A stretch of 64,000 nucleotides of DNA from Bedellia somnulentella (taxonomy: Eukaryota; Arthropoda; Insecta; Lepidoptera; Bedelliidae), in the NCBI GenBank assembly GCA_963576735.1, contig OY755178.1, positions 6,758,001 through 6,822,000 of the forward strand. The letters are read 5' to 3'. The translations under genes were made by a program, and so were the position numbers. Under the pieces are notes generated by a model. That model ran no database searches. It had not been told where the DNA came from and worked only from the letters and a program-made list of their open reading frames with translations. Below, piece by piece: positions 20,315 to 31,249 of this stretch; the stretch's first letter is position 1, and each line of letters opens with the position of its first letter.

Positions 20315-20387
20315 CTAATCTGAATCTTCATCCTTCTCTGAGGGTTCTGCAACATCATCTTCTTCAATGACATCAGCCTCATCGTCA
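20315..20387 (-). CDS. RSL1D1: RSL1D1 terminal exon (acidic tail)
   Basis: Acceptor TTGTTTCAG precedes 20387; it encodes DDEADVIEEDDVAEPSEKDEDSD then TAG at 20315. Joining to exon 4 gives Ser at the split codon. It is too short to appear as an isolated ORF. Confidence 0.85.
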
Positions 20388-23300
20388 CTGAAACAAAAAA
20401 GAAAAATAATGTAAATAAAGTTGTCAGCTTAAAATACCACTAGCCAACTCTTCTCAACGACTTTCTAAGGAGCGTCTTAGGATTAAAGGTCTTTTAAAGT
20501 ATTTTTTGTGATGGAGGCCATTCACTAACCATCATTTATTTTACAATCGTATCCATCCATCTTTTCCTAGCCTAACTTCCAAAGGTGGATGAAGTAATTT
20601 TAATTTTAGATCGGGTTTCCCTTATTTTGGGATTTTATCTGTCTGTATAAATATTCTATTATAGATGACAACTTAGATACTGAAATTTATAGATATATGC
20701 AGATACCTAACTAAAGGAAGATTAAGATTAACTAATATTTCTTGAGAATTTTGTTAAATATAATTGGTATTTTAAACTTTTACACAAAACCTACTCAAAT
20801 TCTTAAATAGGAATAAGGTAGGTAGGTATTGCCGTGTAGTGTCGGCTTAGAATAGCACTACCCCGTTTCTACCGATGGGTGTACGTAAGAGGCGACTGAC
20901 GGTATTGGGGATTTAAAGGGATTTTTGGGCGATGCGGTTGGAGACCCATCACCAACAACCTTTACTTTTACCATCTTTTCCCCACTCACATTTCCAAAAG
21001 TGGCTGAGGAATTTCGAATTCGTTAGCTCTGGCTACCCCTTCTAAGGATTTATAGCCGTGAGTATATATGAATAAGGTAGATTTTAATTCTCACATGTTT
21101 TCTTTTCAATGCAAAACAGGCGTGCTACTTATTCTTACACAGTCTTAAGAGAACAAGTTTCTGTTTTATTTTTTAAATCTTCTGGCTATGATCTCTAGCT
21201 GAGAATAATTTTAAAACCTTAATAGCATTTTGTTATTGAGTGAAACGAGGGTACTTAAATTCCTCAATCACAACCTACCAGATGAGCCAGCTTCCCAGTC
21301 AATTTGTGACCACGAAACTAGTAGGTATATCTAAACATGGGGCAAATATATCATGTCAGTGATACTTAAATATTTCGTGGTCAATCCATCAATTTTTATA
21401 AATAAACTTTAAAATATTTAAATATGAAATTAGTTTTTAATTTTAAATTATAACATGGTTTTTTAAAAACTGAGCTTTATATGTCTTTAAGTTTAAGGCT
21501 TACCCATACTGGCCCATCCTGTATAGGTATATTATATAATATAATTTTATTGTGACTTCTTTCTCCATTTAATCTAAATATGTCCTCCACCCCAAAAAGA
21601 ACCAACAGAGCAACATTTGTTGATTTATGTCATGCCAGAACTAAGGAATTAAAAATTCCTCAGCCACTTTTGGAAAGGTGAGAGGGGAAAAGATGGTAAT
21701 ATTTTTTTTATATTGGATCTTATTTATATAATACTAAATATAAGTCGCTTTTAGTGATAAGACCGCCAATTGTACTTTTGTTAATTCATTCTGTGTATTT
21801 GTAATTGTTTTTCCATATTTGATGTACAATAAAGAGTTTTCTATTCTATTCTATTCTATTCTATATCGTCAAGTTAGTATCCCATAATACAAGTTCTACT
21901 TAGTTTAGGGCTAACTTGATTGGTGTATGATATGCCATATATTTATTTATTATTATTATTTTGTACATATCTTTTAAGATTCTCACCTCTCCTATGGCCG
22001 AAAAAGAAAATAACAATTCTTGATGGGAGATATTCTTTGTAATAATTCAAGAACAAATGCCATTAAAGATAATACCCATACCTGTCTTCTGGCAATGCCC
22101 TCCGTTTCACAGTAATGTGTCCATCAGGAGCCACCAGCACTTTACTGCCTGGTATAGTAGAAAGTTCACCTTCAACAACAGTGTAATTTTTGGACCGCTT
22201 GTGTATCACCTTTGGTGCTTTTACTGTATTAGAGGAACCTACAATAAATATTTCTTGGTTAGTTTTGCTTTTATACACAGTCAGACACTTCCTCTGGAGT
22301 ATTTGAACAGCATAGCTTTTTATATACATGAAACAATTATAAAGGGCAGCTTGAGCTTGGATAGAAAATTTGTTTAGATCATTCCTTGAAATTAATAGGA
22401 AGAAAAATTTACAAATAATGGCTTTGAATAGCGCAACCCCATTTCTTATCATGGGGCTTTTCAAGTGATTTTTAGGTGATGCGGTTGGAGACCCATCACC
22501 ATCAACCTTTATTTTAAAATAGTTCTCAACTTCCATGTGGCTGAAAAAATTCTTAATCTGAAGCTCTGGCTTCTCCAAGGGATTTTGAGCAGTGAGTATC
22601 TGTAGGTATATATGTTCACCATCACTAACCATTTACTTTGGCACCTCAGTCACCATATAAGATACCAAGATTGAGCTGTGCTATTGGCCCTAGGAGACTA
22701 CATGTTAATATAAAACTTGCAAAAATATAAATAAAATTATAGGACCGACATGTATTACAGACAAAAATTAGGCATAAATACTTACGTAAAGTTAAATACA
22801 GCGGCACTGACACAGACAAGGGCAACTTCAAAAATATAGACCTAATATTTGCTTCTCCGCCAGGAAACTTCTCTTTTAGCTGCTCAACAAGTGACAACAC
22901 ATTTTCCTTAACATGTTTTGGGGACATTCCTGTATGCCCAACTAAAATAGTTGATGTTTCGCCGACATTAAGTCTCAGCATTGCAGTTTGTAGTCCACGA
23001 TCTATAGATTTCTTCAGGTTTTTTTCGTCTAATCGTACTGGTATCAGCATATTGTGTTTACTGAAGAACATCTTTCCCAAAAGATGTGAGACGTGGTTAA
23101 TTACTCTGGTATCAACTAAGATGAAGTCGTGTTGAGTGAGAAGTCTCCTCTTGAGCTCAAACTGGTCATATTCTACACGGAGTTGCCGCATTGGCAGGAC
23201 AGTTTTAACCTGAAATAATTGATATCAAAGTTTACAATTACTTTGTTTTCAAAGCAAAAACAGAAAGCAACTATTTCTGATGGATTTTTTAATATAGTGC

Positions 23301-24553
23301 CTTTCTGAGTACCAACAACTTTACCATAGTTCCACATGAGGGAGTACCACCAAGTTTATAGAAGGTGTGAGAATCAAAAAGAATATAGATGATTGGCAAT
23401 TAACTTATGTTTATTTAGAAGCTCTTGAACTTTATGGGAATACTTAATCATTGATTTACTGAATTGGGAAATCCCTCAACCTCTTTCGGAGTTGAGTAGG
23501 GAAAAGATTGTAGAATAAATACTGTTAGGGTGTCCAACCCCATCGCAAAAAAATAACTTAAAAAGCCACATACTTCTCTTAGTTGCCTCTTACAAAACAG
23601 CCACATGAAGAAATGGGGCAGTGCTATTCTAAGCCAACACTACACAGCTATAGGTCCTTTACAAAAACAGCATGAACTATAAGTTGATGTTTTGTAAGTG
23701 GCAAGCTATTTCCAAAATACATACCGAAGTGACACCAGCTGTTCTGAGTAGTTCTTCAAAATGATCAACAGTGGGTTCATGATCAGATTTGCGACCTTTT
23801 TTCAAATCTTTTGTAACCAAACACACTTCGCCTGTGGATGAGACTGTACTATGTGGTAAAACACTGAAATAAAAGAGATAAAAAATATAAGTATCTCATA
23901 ATCACTTGATAAACAATCATGGACTGTTCAAGGGTAAATAAATATTAAATAATATGGGATTCACAGAAATGTATTCCTAACTTTGTACAGTTAAGAACTT
24001 TTCTAGCACAATACCTATGACTTGGCATGAGAAAATATTATGTTCAACTTTGTATGAAAACTGTGTAAAAAATTAATAGTTATTGTATGGTATATTAAAA
24101 AAACCCCAAAGAAATTAGAACTACAAAAATATTGTATGAGTATAATAGTGATAAATATTTTAAATTTATATTTTTTACATACAAGCTAATGTTTCCTTTA
24201 GTATTTTGGATTTTCATGCTATGTAGCTCGGCAAATATTGACGTTTCATCCTCGAAGATACGATTGTTTTTCTTATAATGTTCAGATAATTTGAAAACAG
24301 CATTTATTCCTAAAGTCGCAATATTTTCATCAATGTATTTGGAAGGCATCACAAATTTACTTTTCACATTAGAAACTTTTACTTCTGGTTCAATAGCTGG
24401 GTCGTTTACTTTATTAAAATCTGAATTAATATCTGTTTTTGTTAAACGTTTGGATTTAGTAATCTTTGCTTTATTAATAACTTCTTTTTTAACCACATCT
24501 TTAGAGCGGATCGTCTTGATTTTCTTCTTGGGAACTTTTTGAACTGTTGGCAT
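20315..24553 (-). CDS. RSL1D1: ribosomal L1 domain-containing protein 1 (RSL1D1-like, nucleolar)
   Basis: Minus-strand CDS: join of 24553-24183, 23863-23725, 23209-22786, 22238-22082 and 20387-20315. All introns are GT-AG and the frame is continuous through every junction, 387 residues plus stop. The family is nucleolar and linked to ribosome biogenesis and cell growth. The first 75 or so residues are Lys-rich (KVPKKKIKTIRSKD), as in nucleolar targeting regions. The L1 fold runs from about residue 80 to 330: KFVMPSKYI, ISFVLPHSTVS, EVCLVTKDLKKGRK, DFILVDTRVINHVSHLLGK, STILVGHTGMSP, IRSIFLKLPLSVSVPLYLTL. The last exon is a short acidic tail (DDEADVIEEDDVAEPSEKDE). The gene converges on NBN. 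Confidence 0.9.
20836..21070 (+). repeat. Repeat-B copy (RSL1D1 intron 4)
   Basis: Nearly full: 'gtgtagtgtcggcttagaat', 'gtgtacgtaagaggcgac', 'gatgcggttggagaccca', 'agctctggctaccccttct', 'tttatagccgtgagtatata'. Confidence 0.88.
21640..21703 (-). repeat. Repeat-B fragment cut by a LINE tail
   Basis: 'gccagaactaaggaatt ... ggggaaaagatggta' then an abrupt change to LINE 3' sequence. It lies in RSL1D1 intron 4. Confidence 0.7.
21704..21863 (+). mobile_element. 3' end of a CR1/L2-like LINE with (CTATT)n tail
   Basis: 'gataagaccgccaattgtac', 'gatgtacaataaagag', then about five repeats of TTCTA. Same family and 3' end as the copy at 61645-62323. No coding part is left. Confidence 0.75.
21862..21975 (+). 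mobile_element. SINE-C 3' part
   Basis: 'atatcgtcaagttagtatcc ... aacttgattggtgtatgata' followed by ATT repeats; the same sequence occurs reversed at 41510-41565. Confidence 0.6.
22082..22238 (-). CDS. RSL1D1: RSL1D1 coding exon 4
   Basis: Acceptor TTATTGTAG precedes 22238; it reads SSNTVKAPKVIHKRSKNYTV to RRALPED, with donor GTATGG at 22081. Confidence 0.88.
22430..22600 (+). repeat. Repeat-B copy, degenerate (RSL1D1 intron 3)
   Basis: 'gatgcggttggagacccatc', 'ctcaacttccatgtggctga', 'ctctggcttctccaaggga', in Repeat-B order. Confidence 0.75.
22786..23209 (-). CDS. RSL1D1: RSL1D1 coding exon 3 (core L1 domain)
   Basis: Acceptor TTATTTCAG precedes 23209; it reads VKTVLPMRQLRVEYDQF to SVPLYLTL, with donor GTAAGT at 22785. 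It contains most of the L1 fold. Confidence 0.9.
23455..23652 (-). repeat. Repeat-B copy (RSL1D1 intron 2)
   Basis: 'ctttcggagttgagtaggga', 'gttgcctcttacaaaac', 'aagccaacactacacagct'. Confidence 0.75.
23725..23863 (-). CDS. RSL1D1: RSL1D1 coding exon 2
   Basis: Acceptor TTATTTCAG precedes 23863; it reads (F)VLPHSTVSSTGEVCLVTKDL to LLRTAGVTS, with donor GTATGT at 23724. Confidence 0.88.
24183..24553 (-). CDS. RSL1D1: RSL1D1 coding exon 1
   Basis: ATG at 24553 (MPTVQKVPKKKIKTIRSKD); an upstream TTG is in frame but not a likely start. It ends KGNIS plus two bases, with donor GTATGT at 24182. Confidence 0.88.
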
Positions 24554-25080
24554 GTTTAGCAAATATATGCACTAGGAATAAAATAATTAATTAATTTAAT
24601 AACACAAATAGCTAACAACGATACTCGAATCGAATATTTTAATTTTAAGGTTATATTTTGAAAATACACACATGTAGTGCAGATCGCTGGCTGTGTTACC
24701 AGATGATATAAGTCAAATCGCGTTTACACTTATACAAGTCGACTTCAAAAACACTCAATTTGAAGCAGGTACAGCGGTGCTAGTACGATAAGTAATGAAA
24801 CACGTCGGGGCGCACGAGAAAGACGGTTTTGTCGATGCACCCGAAGAGAAGATTCGTTTCTCGACCGTCGCTAGCACAGCATGTAAAATAAGCGTACGTT
24901 CAAGGGCGTGTGACGTCACTGACCGAACGGTTTCGTGTTTTCTCGACGTGGGTAACGACAAGCCTCTTCTTTTGCTAACACAGTGTCACAATAAGGACGG
25001 AATATCTCTTCTTTTGACGTTTGGTTGAAGGGAAGTGTCGGTCGACGACTATTGTCTTGGTCGTGGTCGGGTTGAGGTAA
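24554..25080. promoter_or_regulatory. upstream region of RSL1D1; CpG-richer block at 24780-25080
   Basis: The first 200 bp upstream of RSL1D1 are AT-rich. From about 24780 the sequence becomes much richer in CG dinucleotides (cgtcggggcgcacgagaaag), which looks like the 5' end of another transcript or a shared promoter. A 77-codon plus-strand ORF at 24795 has no family I recognise and is not called as a gene. Confidence 0.35.
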
Positions 25081-25367
25081 CGACAAGGAATAATCGAAAT
25101 ATTTTATTCAAGTTATCATTATTTTGCTTTCGTTTGGTGTGTTATTTATTGAAATTTTATTATATTAAATTAGTTATTTGCAAAACCAAATATTTCTGTT
25201 TGATATTTCGTTCTATAAGTTTTAAATTCGTAAGTGTATTGTGTAGTATTTGTTTACGAGTAAGTATTGTCGTCTTTCTTGTTATTTATACAATTGATAA
25301 CATCATAACAGTTTTGCAAGTGGGTTAAATGTTATTTTTGTTCAAGAATGGCAGTTCCTTATTATAA

Positions 25368-25481
25368 TTTCCCGTGGCGAGACGAGCCGGGCGTAAAATG
25401 CAAAGGTGTAGCATTCGTGATGCTTCAAATCCATTTTCGCTTCCCGACAATGAATTGAACATTGGAATTGAGTATTCTTAA
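25368..25481 (+). pseudogene. N-terminal remnant of a HARBI1-like (Harbinger) nuclease
   Basis: The frame reads FPVARRAGRKMQRCSIRDASNPFSLPDNE..., then stops. The RDASNPFxLP motif is typical of the N-terminal region of PIF/Harbinger-derived nucleases of insects. The catalytic middle is absent. A possible C-terminal piece lies at 26106. The assignment rests on motif memory only. Confidence 0.4.
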
Positions 25482-26105
25482 ACCATTTTTTTAAGTTAAT
25501 TGGGGAAGATAGAAACAGTGATAACCTCTTAAAAAGCCCCATATGCAACCCATGAGAAGAACTGCATTAGTGCTATTGTACTATATTTGTTTACAGTATA
25601 GGTATGTCTGTATATTTTGTTTAATGTTTAAAATAAGGTTTAAGATTATACACTATGTAATACGTTTGGCTACAAGATGAAAAGGGGTATTTCATATTAG
25701 AATACAAGCAGGTGTGTAAATGAAAGAAAGATATAAATAATAATATTCCTTTATTAGAATAAACACAATATACACAGTAATAAAATGTAATATACATACA
25801 AAACACCTACTTACAAAAGGCTAAACAATTACTTCAAGCAACACATCACATACATTAGAAGTGTAGCATTATATTATAACTAACCAAAGCAATGTGTTAA
25901 AACAGTAACATAAAGCAATACAACAAAAAGTTAATTAAACAAGGCAATGTGTTAAAACAGCAAGACATTAAATATACAATATTATGCTGCATTTCAGGTA
26001 TAATAAGAATTATATATATACAATTCAATTAACACCAACTAAAATTCATACACATGCTTCACAGCTTAGACAAGAATACTAATACAATTTACCCCATTCT
26101 TTCAG

Positions 26106-26237
26106 GTTTCCGATGTGGAGAACCCTGATTTAAGAGAAATTGGTTTACCTAACATCCCACAACAGCGTAATTTAAATTTTTTGAGACAAGGTGAAGCAAA
26201 GAGAAGATTAATTATTGATTCTCATTTTATTAATTAA
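26106..26237 (+). pseudogene. possible exon or C-terminal remnant (Harbinger-like end)
   Basis: After a good acceptor (ttctttcag), 43 codons are open to a stop: VSDVENPDLREIGLPNIPQQ... RQGEAKRRLIIDSHF. A final 'R..G...R..LI..HF' is a common C-terminal pattern of HARBI1-like nucleases, which would pair with the fragment at 25368. It could instead be a terminal exon of an unknown gene. Confidence 0.35.
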
Positions 26238-26500
26238 AATTTGTGTTAAAACTCTACCTTCTTTTATTTTGTTGCATTTTTTGAAGCTCTATTAAGTTAC
26301 GCAGGCGCAGTTAGGGCAATTGTGTTGGCCACAGATTGCAGGTATATGAACTTTCTTACATAATTATTATGGAGCAATTTTCGATTCACATTTAATCATT
26401 AAATCGTTGCTTGTAAACTTTACCTTCTTTTATTGTGCCGCAATTTTCTAACTCTATTAAACTATGCAGGCACAGCTATTTTACCACAGCATCAGCATTA
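26238..26500. repeat. imperfect tandem duplication of about 160 bp period
   Basis: 'taccttcttttattttgttg ... ctattaagttacgcaggcgc' (from about 26255) recurs as 'taccttcttttattgtgccg ... ctattaaactatgcaggcac' (from about 26420). No coding content. Confidence 0.6.
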
Positions 26501-27580
26501 TGCTGGGCAACAAAATTGCCCCAAGGTTGCAATCTATATATTGCTTTAGCCATACACTTGATGGCAATATGTTCATATATATGATAACAGGAAATAGGTA
26601 TTTGAAATAAAAACAAGGATACGAAAAGAAGACATTTATTTATATTATATATATTTATTGTCGAACACAAGTAAAGCCACTTTTGTGAAATCCATACAAA
26701 GCAATATCTTAAAATTATTCAACAGCAACACATAGTTATAGTGTAGTAGTTTATTAAATGACAATACAAAGCAATGTTTTAAAACAAACTGCCAAATTAA
26801 TCCATATTATAATAGTGCATGCAGCTATATAAATATATTTTAACCCCAACCGCACAGCTATACAAATAATCAAGGTAGCATTTTAACTTACACAGCAATA
26901 ATACAAAACTTTATTAAAAACTCACACATCATAAGAGTTGCATTTAAAGCACTATTGTATCATGCTTGTCTTATTTGATACACTTACTTACAATATGTTA
27001 CCAATACTGACTAACTAAAATGTTTTGAATTCATCAAGACGTACTCATTTCAGTTACACACAGTATAGTAGTTCACTATTTAACTAAAACTAAATTAGTA
27101 AAACAAATTTGCAACAGCAACACTTATATACTAATCAGAAGCTTCTCGGTCTTATTAGAGGACATTCAAAGTAAGATGGGTATATATATATGATACTTCT
27201 TTTCCCAATGTTCTGAAAATAAAGAAAATATGCATTAGTTACTTCGGTGATTCTAAGTATAATCTAGTCATAACACCTCCATTCATAACCTTACGATGGG
27301 GTACAGAGATCATGTGTACTGCTCAACATGGTCACCTAACGTTCTTATTTAGGTGTCTATGCCTAGATGAAGCTTTACTTGTACATACATGAACAATACA
27401 TAATTAAATGAACTGAGAAGTTTTGGCTAGATATATATACCCTGTTTTATACAAAATAATGTGATTTATAGCCATGAGTATAGGTATGGTGTGGCATAGG
27501 TAAGTATAAGTGTTATGTCTATTCCAAAATAAGATTGAGGAGTAATATTTAATTTTTGGTTTAACTACTTATTTCATATC
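26501..27580. other. intergenic, AT-rich, unassigned
   Basis: No gene supported. A minus-strand acceptor-like site (TTATTTTCAG) at about 27214 could belong to the spliced-looking transcript noted at 27757-28097. Confidence 0.4.
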
Positions 27581-27584
27581 ATCG

Positions 27585-27655
27585 TCAATACATACATAGG
27601 ATCGCGTCAAGAGTTCTCACTGGGGAAGGCAGATACTATCAATCATTACTTTTAG
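27585..27655 (-). repeat. RTE-like LINE 3' tail fragment, degenerate
   Basis: 'acatacataggatcgcg', 'ggggaaggcagatactatca' parallels 'ggggtaggcagagactatcg' of the family tail. Confidence 0.5.
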
Positions 27656-27756
27656 ATTCATATAGCATTCTCTATTGGATTTAGATTGCGAATTGTTTCT
27701 TTTTTACTTCTTGTACGCTATACTTACGACTTGTAAAAAGTGAAATGAAAACTTAC

Positions 27757-28097
27757 GATTTTATTAAGTCTCATCCGATCAATATCGGTTTGCCGGATTC
27801 TATGATCTCCGGATGGGCCTCAAGTTACGAGGGTCTACAACTCCACATGGTCTATCCACTTGTGCATTGGAGGGATGAAGCCAAATAGTGGCTAAATCGG
27901 GGATGGTGTTTTGAGTTTCGAATACACTGGTCTGTAAAGTTAAAAAAATGCACATTAAACTTATACAACACATTATAATCACTCGCATATTCATAAAGAA
28001 ACTTATATACTTACTATATTAACAAATAGTACTCCATCCTTGAAATCCGTTTATTTAAATTTAAGAGAAACATAACAAAACAACACGAAACGACCAT
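27757..28097 (-). other. unassigned spliced-looking minus-strand sequence; 64-codon ORF with signal-peptide-like start
   Basis: Block 27931-27757 has an acceptor (TTTACAG) and a consensus donor (GTAAGT). Another consensus donor lies at 28014, after an ATG at 28097 with AACAAGATGG context. Read unspliced, a 64-codon ORF (27994-27800) starts MNMRVIIMCCISLMCIFL, a typical hydrophobic leader, then 45 residues ending PRNLRPIRRS. Spliced, the frame closes quickly. It may be a small secreted peptide or a noncoding RNA; I recognise no family. Confidence 0.3.
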
Positions 28098-28351
28098 CTT
28101 GTTTGTTTATGGTGGCAAATAACCCATAGAATGACAACTTCTCTCTGCCAACGTCAACAAAATCTTGAAAATTTCTACCTGTTGAAATTTCGTTTACTCA
28201 AAGCTGTATAAATGGTATATTATCCATAATGTGTTATGAAACGAGAAAAATATAAGAGTGTATTTAATATACCTACATAAACCTCTAAAATGGGTAAAAT
28301 AATTAGCCGTAACCCAAGTGGTAGAAAGACACCAACTAATTTTGAATGAAC

Positions 28352-28543
28352 TCAAATACACACTAAAATAAAAAGTAAAAAACCTAATTGACCGACGGAA
28401 AGTGAACGAATAAACGTCTTCTCGGCCATGAAAGATTTGTCGTCCTCTCTCGACATACAAGACTGTGCTAACAAAAGTGGGAGGAGTCCGAGAATTTCGG
28501 AAGCCACGACAGACGAGATATCTCGACTGTTATTACTTGCCAT
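28352..28543 (-). other. unassigned 63-codon ORF
   Basis: Reads MASNNSRDISSVVASEILG... LSVGQLG, in a less AT-rich stretch (28380-28700) that resembles a first exon and promoter. It could be the 5' exon of the transcript suspected at 27757-28097. No family recognised. Confidence 0.25.
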
Positions 28544-28879
28544 ACTAGCGCCGCAGGCAAGAGTTTTACGCTATACGGAAGCTTCCAAGTGAAACATAAT
28601 GTATTGGAGGAAATAGTGTTATCAAAATGGGGGGTAAAGGGTTTTTGTTGTCTTGATTGTATTCCCTTTCCGAAAGAAATTGGGAATAGGCAGAATACCA
28701 TAGAATTGGTGTAGAGCGGTGATTTTGCCCTTATTTTTTATAGGTCACGCCAGGAAGCATAAACAAAACGCGTGTTGTTATCCTGCTCAATGATATTAGA
28801 AAATTGTATGCAAAGGTATAGATTGAAAGAGAGATGGAAGAAACTGACAATAAAATTTAGCATGTGCAAGCAGAAATTA

Positions 28880-29215
28880 GAAATTGAATGGGATATACGA
28901 ATCAAGTACTCCGTAAGGTGCATCACAGAAATGTGTACAACATCTTCATCGATCTGGAGGAAGCGTATGATAGTGTAGTCAGAAAGTATTTTCGGAAGGT
29001 GTTGTCTAAGTTTGATTTGAGGAGTTTACTTTTACGTGCATCTAAAAAGATTTCAGTGCATTTTTAAGAGCAAAAAGTGGAAACGTTTTTTTAACTTTCT
29101 CTTTGCTCTTCAATTTGTTCATCGATGATTGTTTGCGAGATCTGCGTTAATGTTATTATGAACTGAGTAGAGTGGGTGAATGCGTTATAAAACGCCTCTA
29201 AGTTGACAATCAAGT
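28880..29215 (+). pseudogene. decayed RTE-like LINE reverse transcriptase fragment
   Basis: Broken frames read NIFIDLEEAYDSVVRKYFRK VLSKF, matching TFIDLEKAYDRVVRKYLWKVLSKF of the 57.6-kb element. Remnants of LFNLFMDDCL follow. Stops and frameshifts throughout. Confidence 0.75.
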
Positions 29216-29474
29216 GCCAGAACTGCAAGAGCGATATTCATACTATATTTCTTGCCTTTTACTTATCATGGGGTGACACAACTTACTTACATATCGTGGA
29301 CCAAGGGAGCGTCCCATTACCACGGTAGGGGTATGAATTGGGCTGTGACTTAATGGATTATTAACCTTCCTATACCCGCGACAATTTCTGTAGCACCTAT
29401 ACCCGCGCACGGTCTCACAGACCGTACTTTCGTGTCCTGGGTTTTCATATATTCAATTGTAAATATATATGTTT

Positions 29475-30379
29475 AGCATTATTTATTTAAAATATGGGAC
29501 ATAAATGAAAGATGTAATGTCTTGACTTATCTTTATTAGTAACTATTTAGTTTTTATCACTTTTTCAAAATCAGCCTTGTAATTTGAGATATTTTCCTTA
29601 GGTTCTAAAAAAACGGGAACAAAAAATATTTTTTCTTCTAAAACAAAATAAAATTTGACACTTTTATAGAGTTTAACAATCAAACTTAATGAAAAACAAA
29701 CATTTACTTAATTATCAGCCTTATTATAGCAGTCGGGGCATACCATAATAGCATGTTCCAAACAGAAGTATTTTTTGCATGTGGCACGATTGTATCGTGT
29801 TTTACAATTTTTTCTGCATGAACAATAGCCCTATTTTGTTGTTATTCGATGTTGCTTGGGATTTAGGACCATCTAATTGGCATATTTCGGTAAGCCTTAG
29901 TTTCAAGGTTTTAGGCAAAGATGTCATGAGAGCTCGTCGTCTAAGCATTATTTATTTAAAATATGGGACATAAATGAAAGATGTAATGTCTTGACTTATC
30001 TTTATTAGTAACTATTTAGTTTTTATCACTTTTTCAAAATCAGCCTTGTAATTTGAGATATTTTCCTTAGGTTCTAAAAAAACGGGAACAAAAAATATTT
30101 TTTCTTCTAAAACAAAATAAAATTTGACACTTTTATAGAGTTTAACAATCAAACTTAATGAAAAACAAACATTAACTTAATTATCAGCCTTATTATAGCA
30201 GTCGGGGCATACCATAATAGCATGTTCCAAACAGAAGTATTTTTTGCATATGGCACGATTGTATCGTGTTTTACAATTTTTTCTGCATGAACAATAGCCC
30301 TATTTTGTTGTTATTCGATGTTGCTTGGGATTTAGGACCATCTAATTGGCATATTTCGGTAAGCCTTAGTTTCAAGGTT
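29475..30379. repeat. tandem duplication (469-bp period) inside the piggyBac-like element, carrying two Cys-rich domains
   Basis: Blocks 29475-29910 and 29944-30379 are nearly identical. Each contains, on the minus strand, an intact Cys-rich domain coding segment (29830-29708 and 30299-30177): GYCSCRKNCKTRYNRATCKK, then YFCLEHAIMVCPDCYNKADN and a stop. This is the zinc-binding C-terminal domain of piggyBac transposases. Confidence 0.88.
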
Positions 30380-30393
30380 GGTTGGTTTCAAGG

Positions 30394-30783
30394 TTACGGA
30401 TTGATGAGATCGTATGCCAAAGCTTCAAGGAAGGTCCTGCGATTTATTTTCTTGCCGACATTGTTTTGAACGTATATTATAAACGCATTTATGCCTCCTA
30501 CGTTCATGAGGCTATAAAAAATTAGCATGGGCCACCTATTTGTACCACGAGCAGCGTTATAAGTAGCGCACATTTTATCGACAGTGTCCACTCCTCCTTT
30601 GGTCGAATTGTAGTCCATTATAATTTCAGGCTTTCCCGTCTCCTCATTTATTTCAGCATTGTCGTGCATACTGGACACTAGAAGAACATTTTTACCTTTT
30701 TTAGGAACAAAAGAGACTAGAGTACAGTTTCCTCGATGCCCGAATACTGATGATTTTTCCGCGCGGCCACGTACTACTGTGAA
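30394..30783 (-). pseudogene. piggyBac-like transposase fragment (end of catalytic region)
   Basis: The open frame reads VVRGRAEKSSVFGHRGNCTL, VSFVPKKGKNVLLVSSMHDN, then DYNSTKGGVDTVDKMCATYN, RWPMLIFYSLMNV and FLEALAYDL. These are the last DDE-proximal blocks of piggyBac transposases, including the conserved STKGGVDTVD. A stop (TAA at 30784-30786) closes the frame upstream, and another stop ends it before the Cys-rich domain. Confidence 0.88.
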
Positions 30784-31249
30784 TTACTAATGAAAATTTT
30801 AAATACTTACTTACCTACACAACACTAAAACTATAATTATAAGTGTAGTGTAAAATATAATTATAAATGTACGCAAACAAAAAACAAATAAATTCAATTG
30901 AAAACATATTCAATATTAGCAAATAATAAGTAATGAATGATAACACAAAAACTTACACGTATACCCGCGGCGGTCTCACAGACCGATTGGCGCCAAAAGG
31001 GTCCACACGTCCTACTCCCACAGCTGCGCGGCGCGGGTGGCACTGATGTGAAGTTCGGTTAAAATCCGGCAGCTACCAAGAAACTCGGATCGCTAGCGAT
31101 TGCGGCAGACGAGAAAACTACCAAAATCAAATTTGTCGGTCTCACAGACCAACGCGCGGGTATAGGAAGGGGAAAACGCACATTGGTGATTACTGTAGAT
31201 TGTATTGTATTGTACCTAGACTAGAGACGTTTTTTTAAGATGAATGTAA

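Larger units (their letters stand above)
29365..31170 (-). mobile_element. defective piggyBac-like transposon
   Basis: The left end follows a TTAA (29361-29364) and starts CCTTCCTATACCCGCG; the right end is the inverse, CGCGGGTATAGGAAGG. The palindromic block GGTCTCACAGACC recurs near both ends (about 29411, 30972 and 31137). The right-hand TTAA is missing (ggaaaa instead), so one flank is altered. Inside are only the transposase C-terminal region and a duplicated Cys-rich domain. The copy is not autonomous. Confidence 0.85.

Noticed and set aside
24795..25028. 77-codon plus-strand ORF in a CpG-richer block upstream of RSL1D1
   Set aside because: No recognisable domain; overlaps an opposite-strand ORF of similar length; more likely UTR or promoter sequence.
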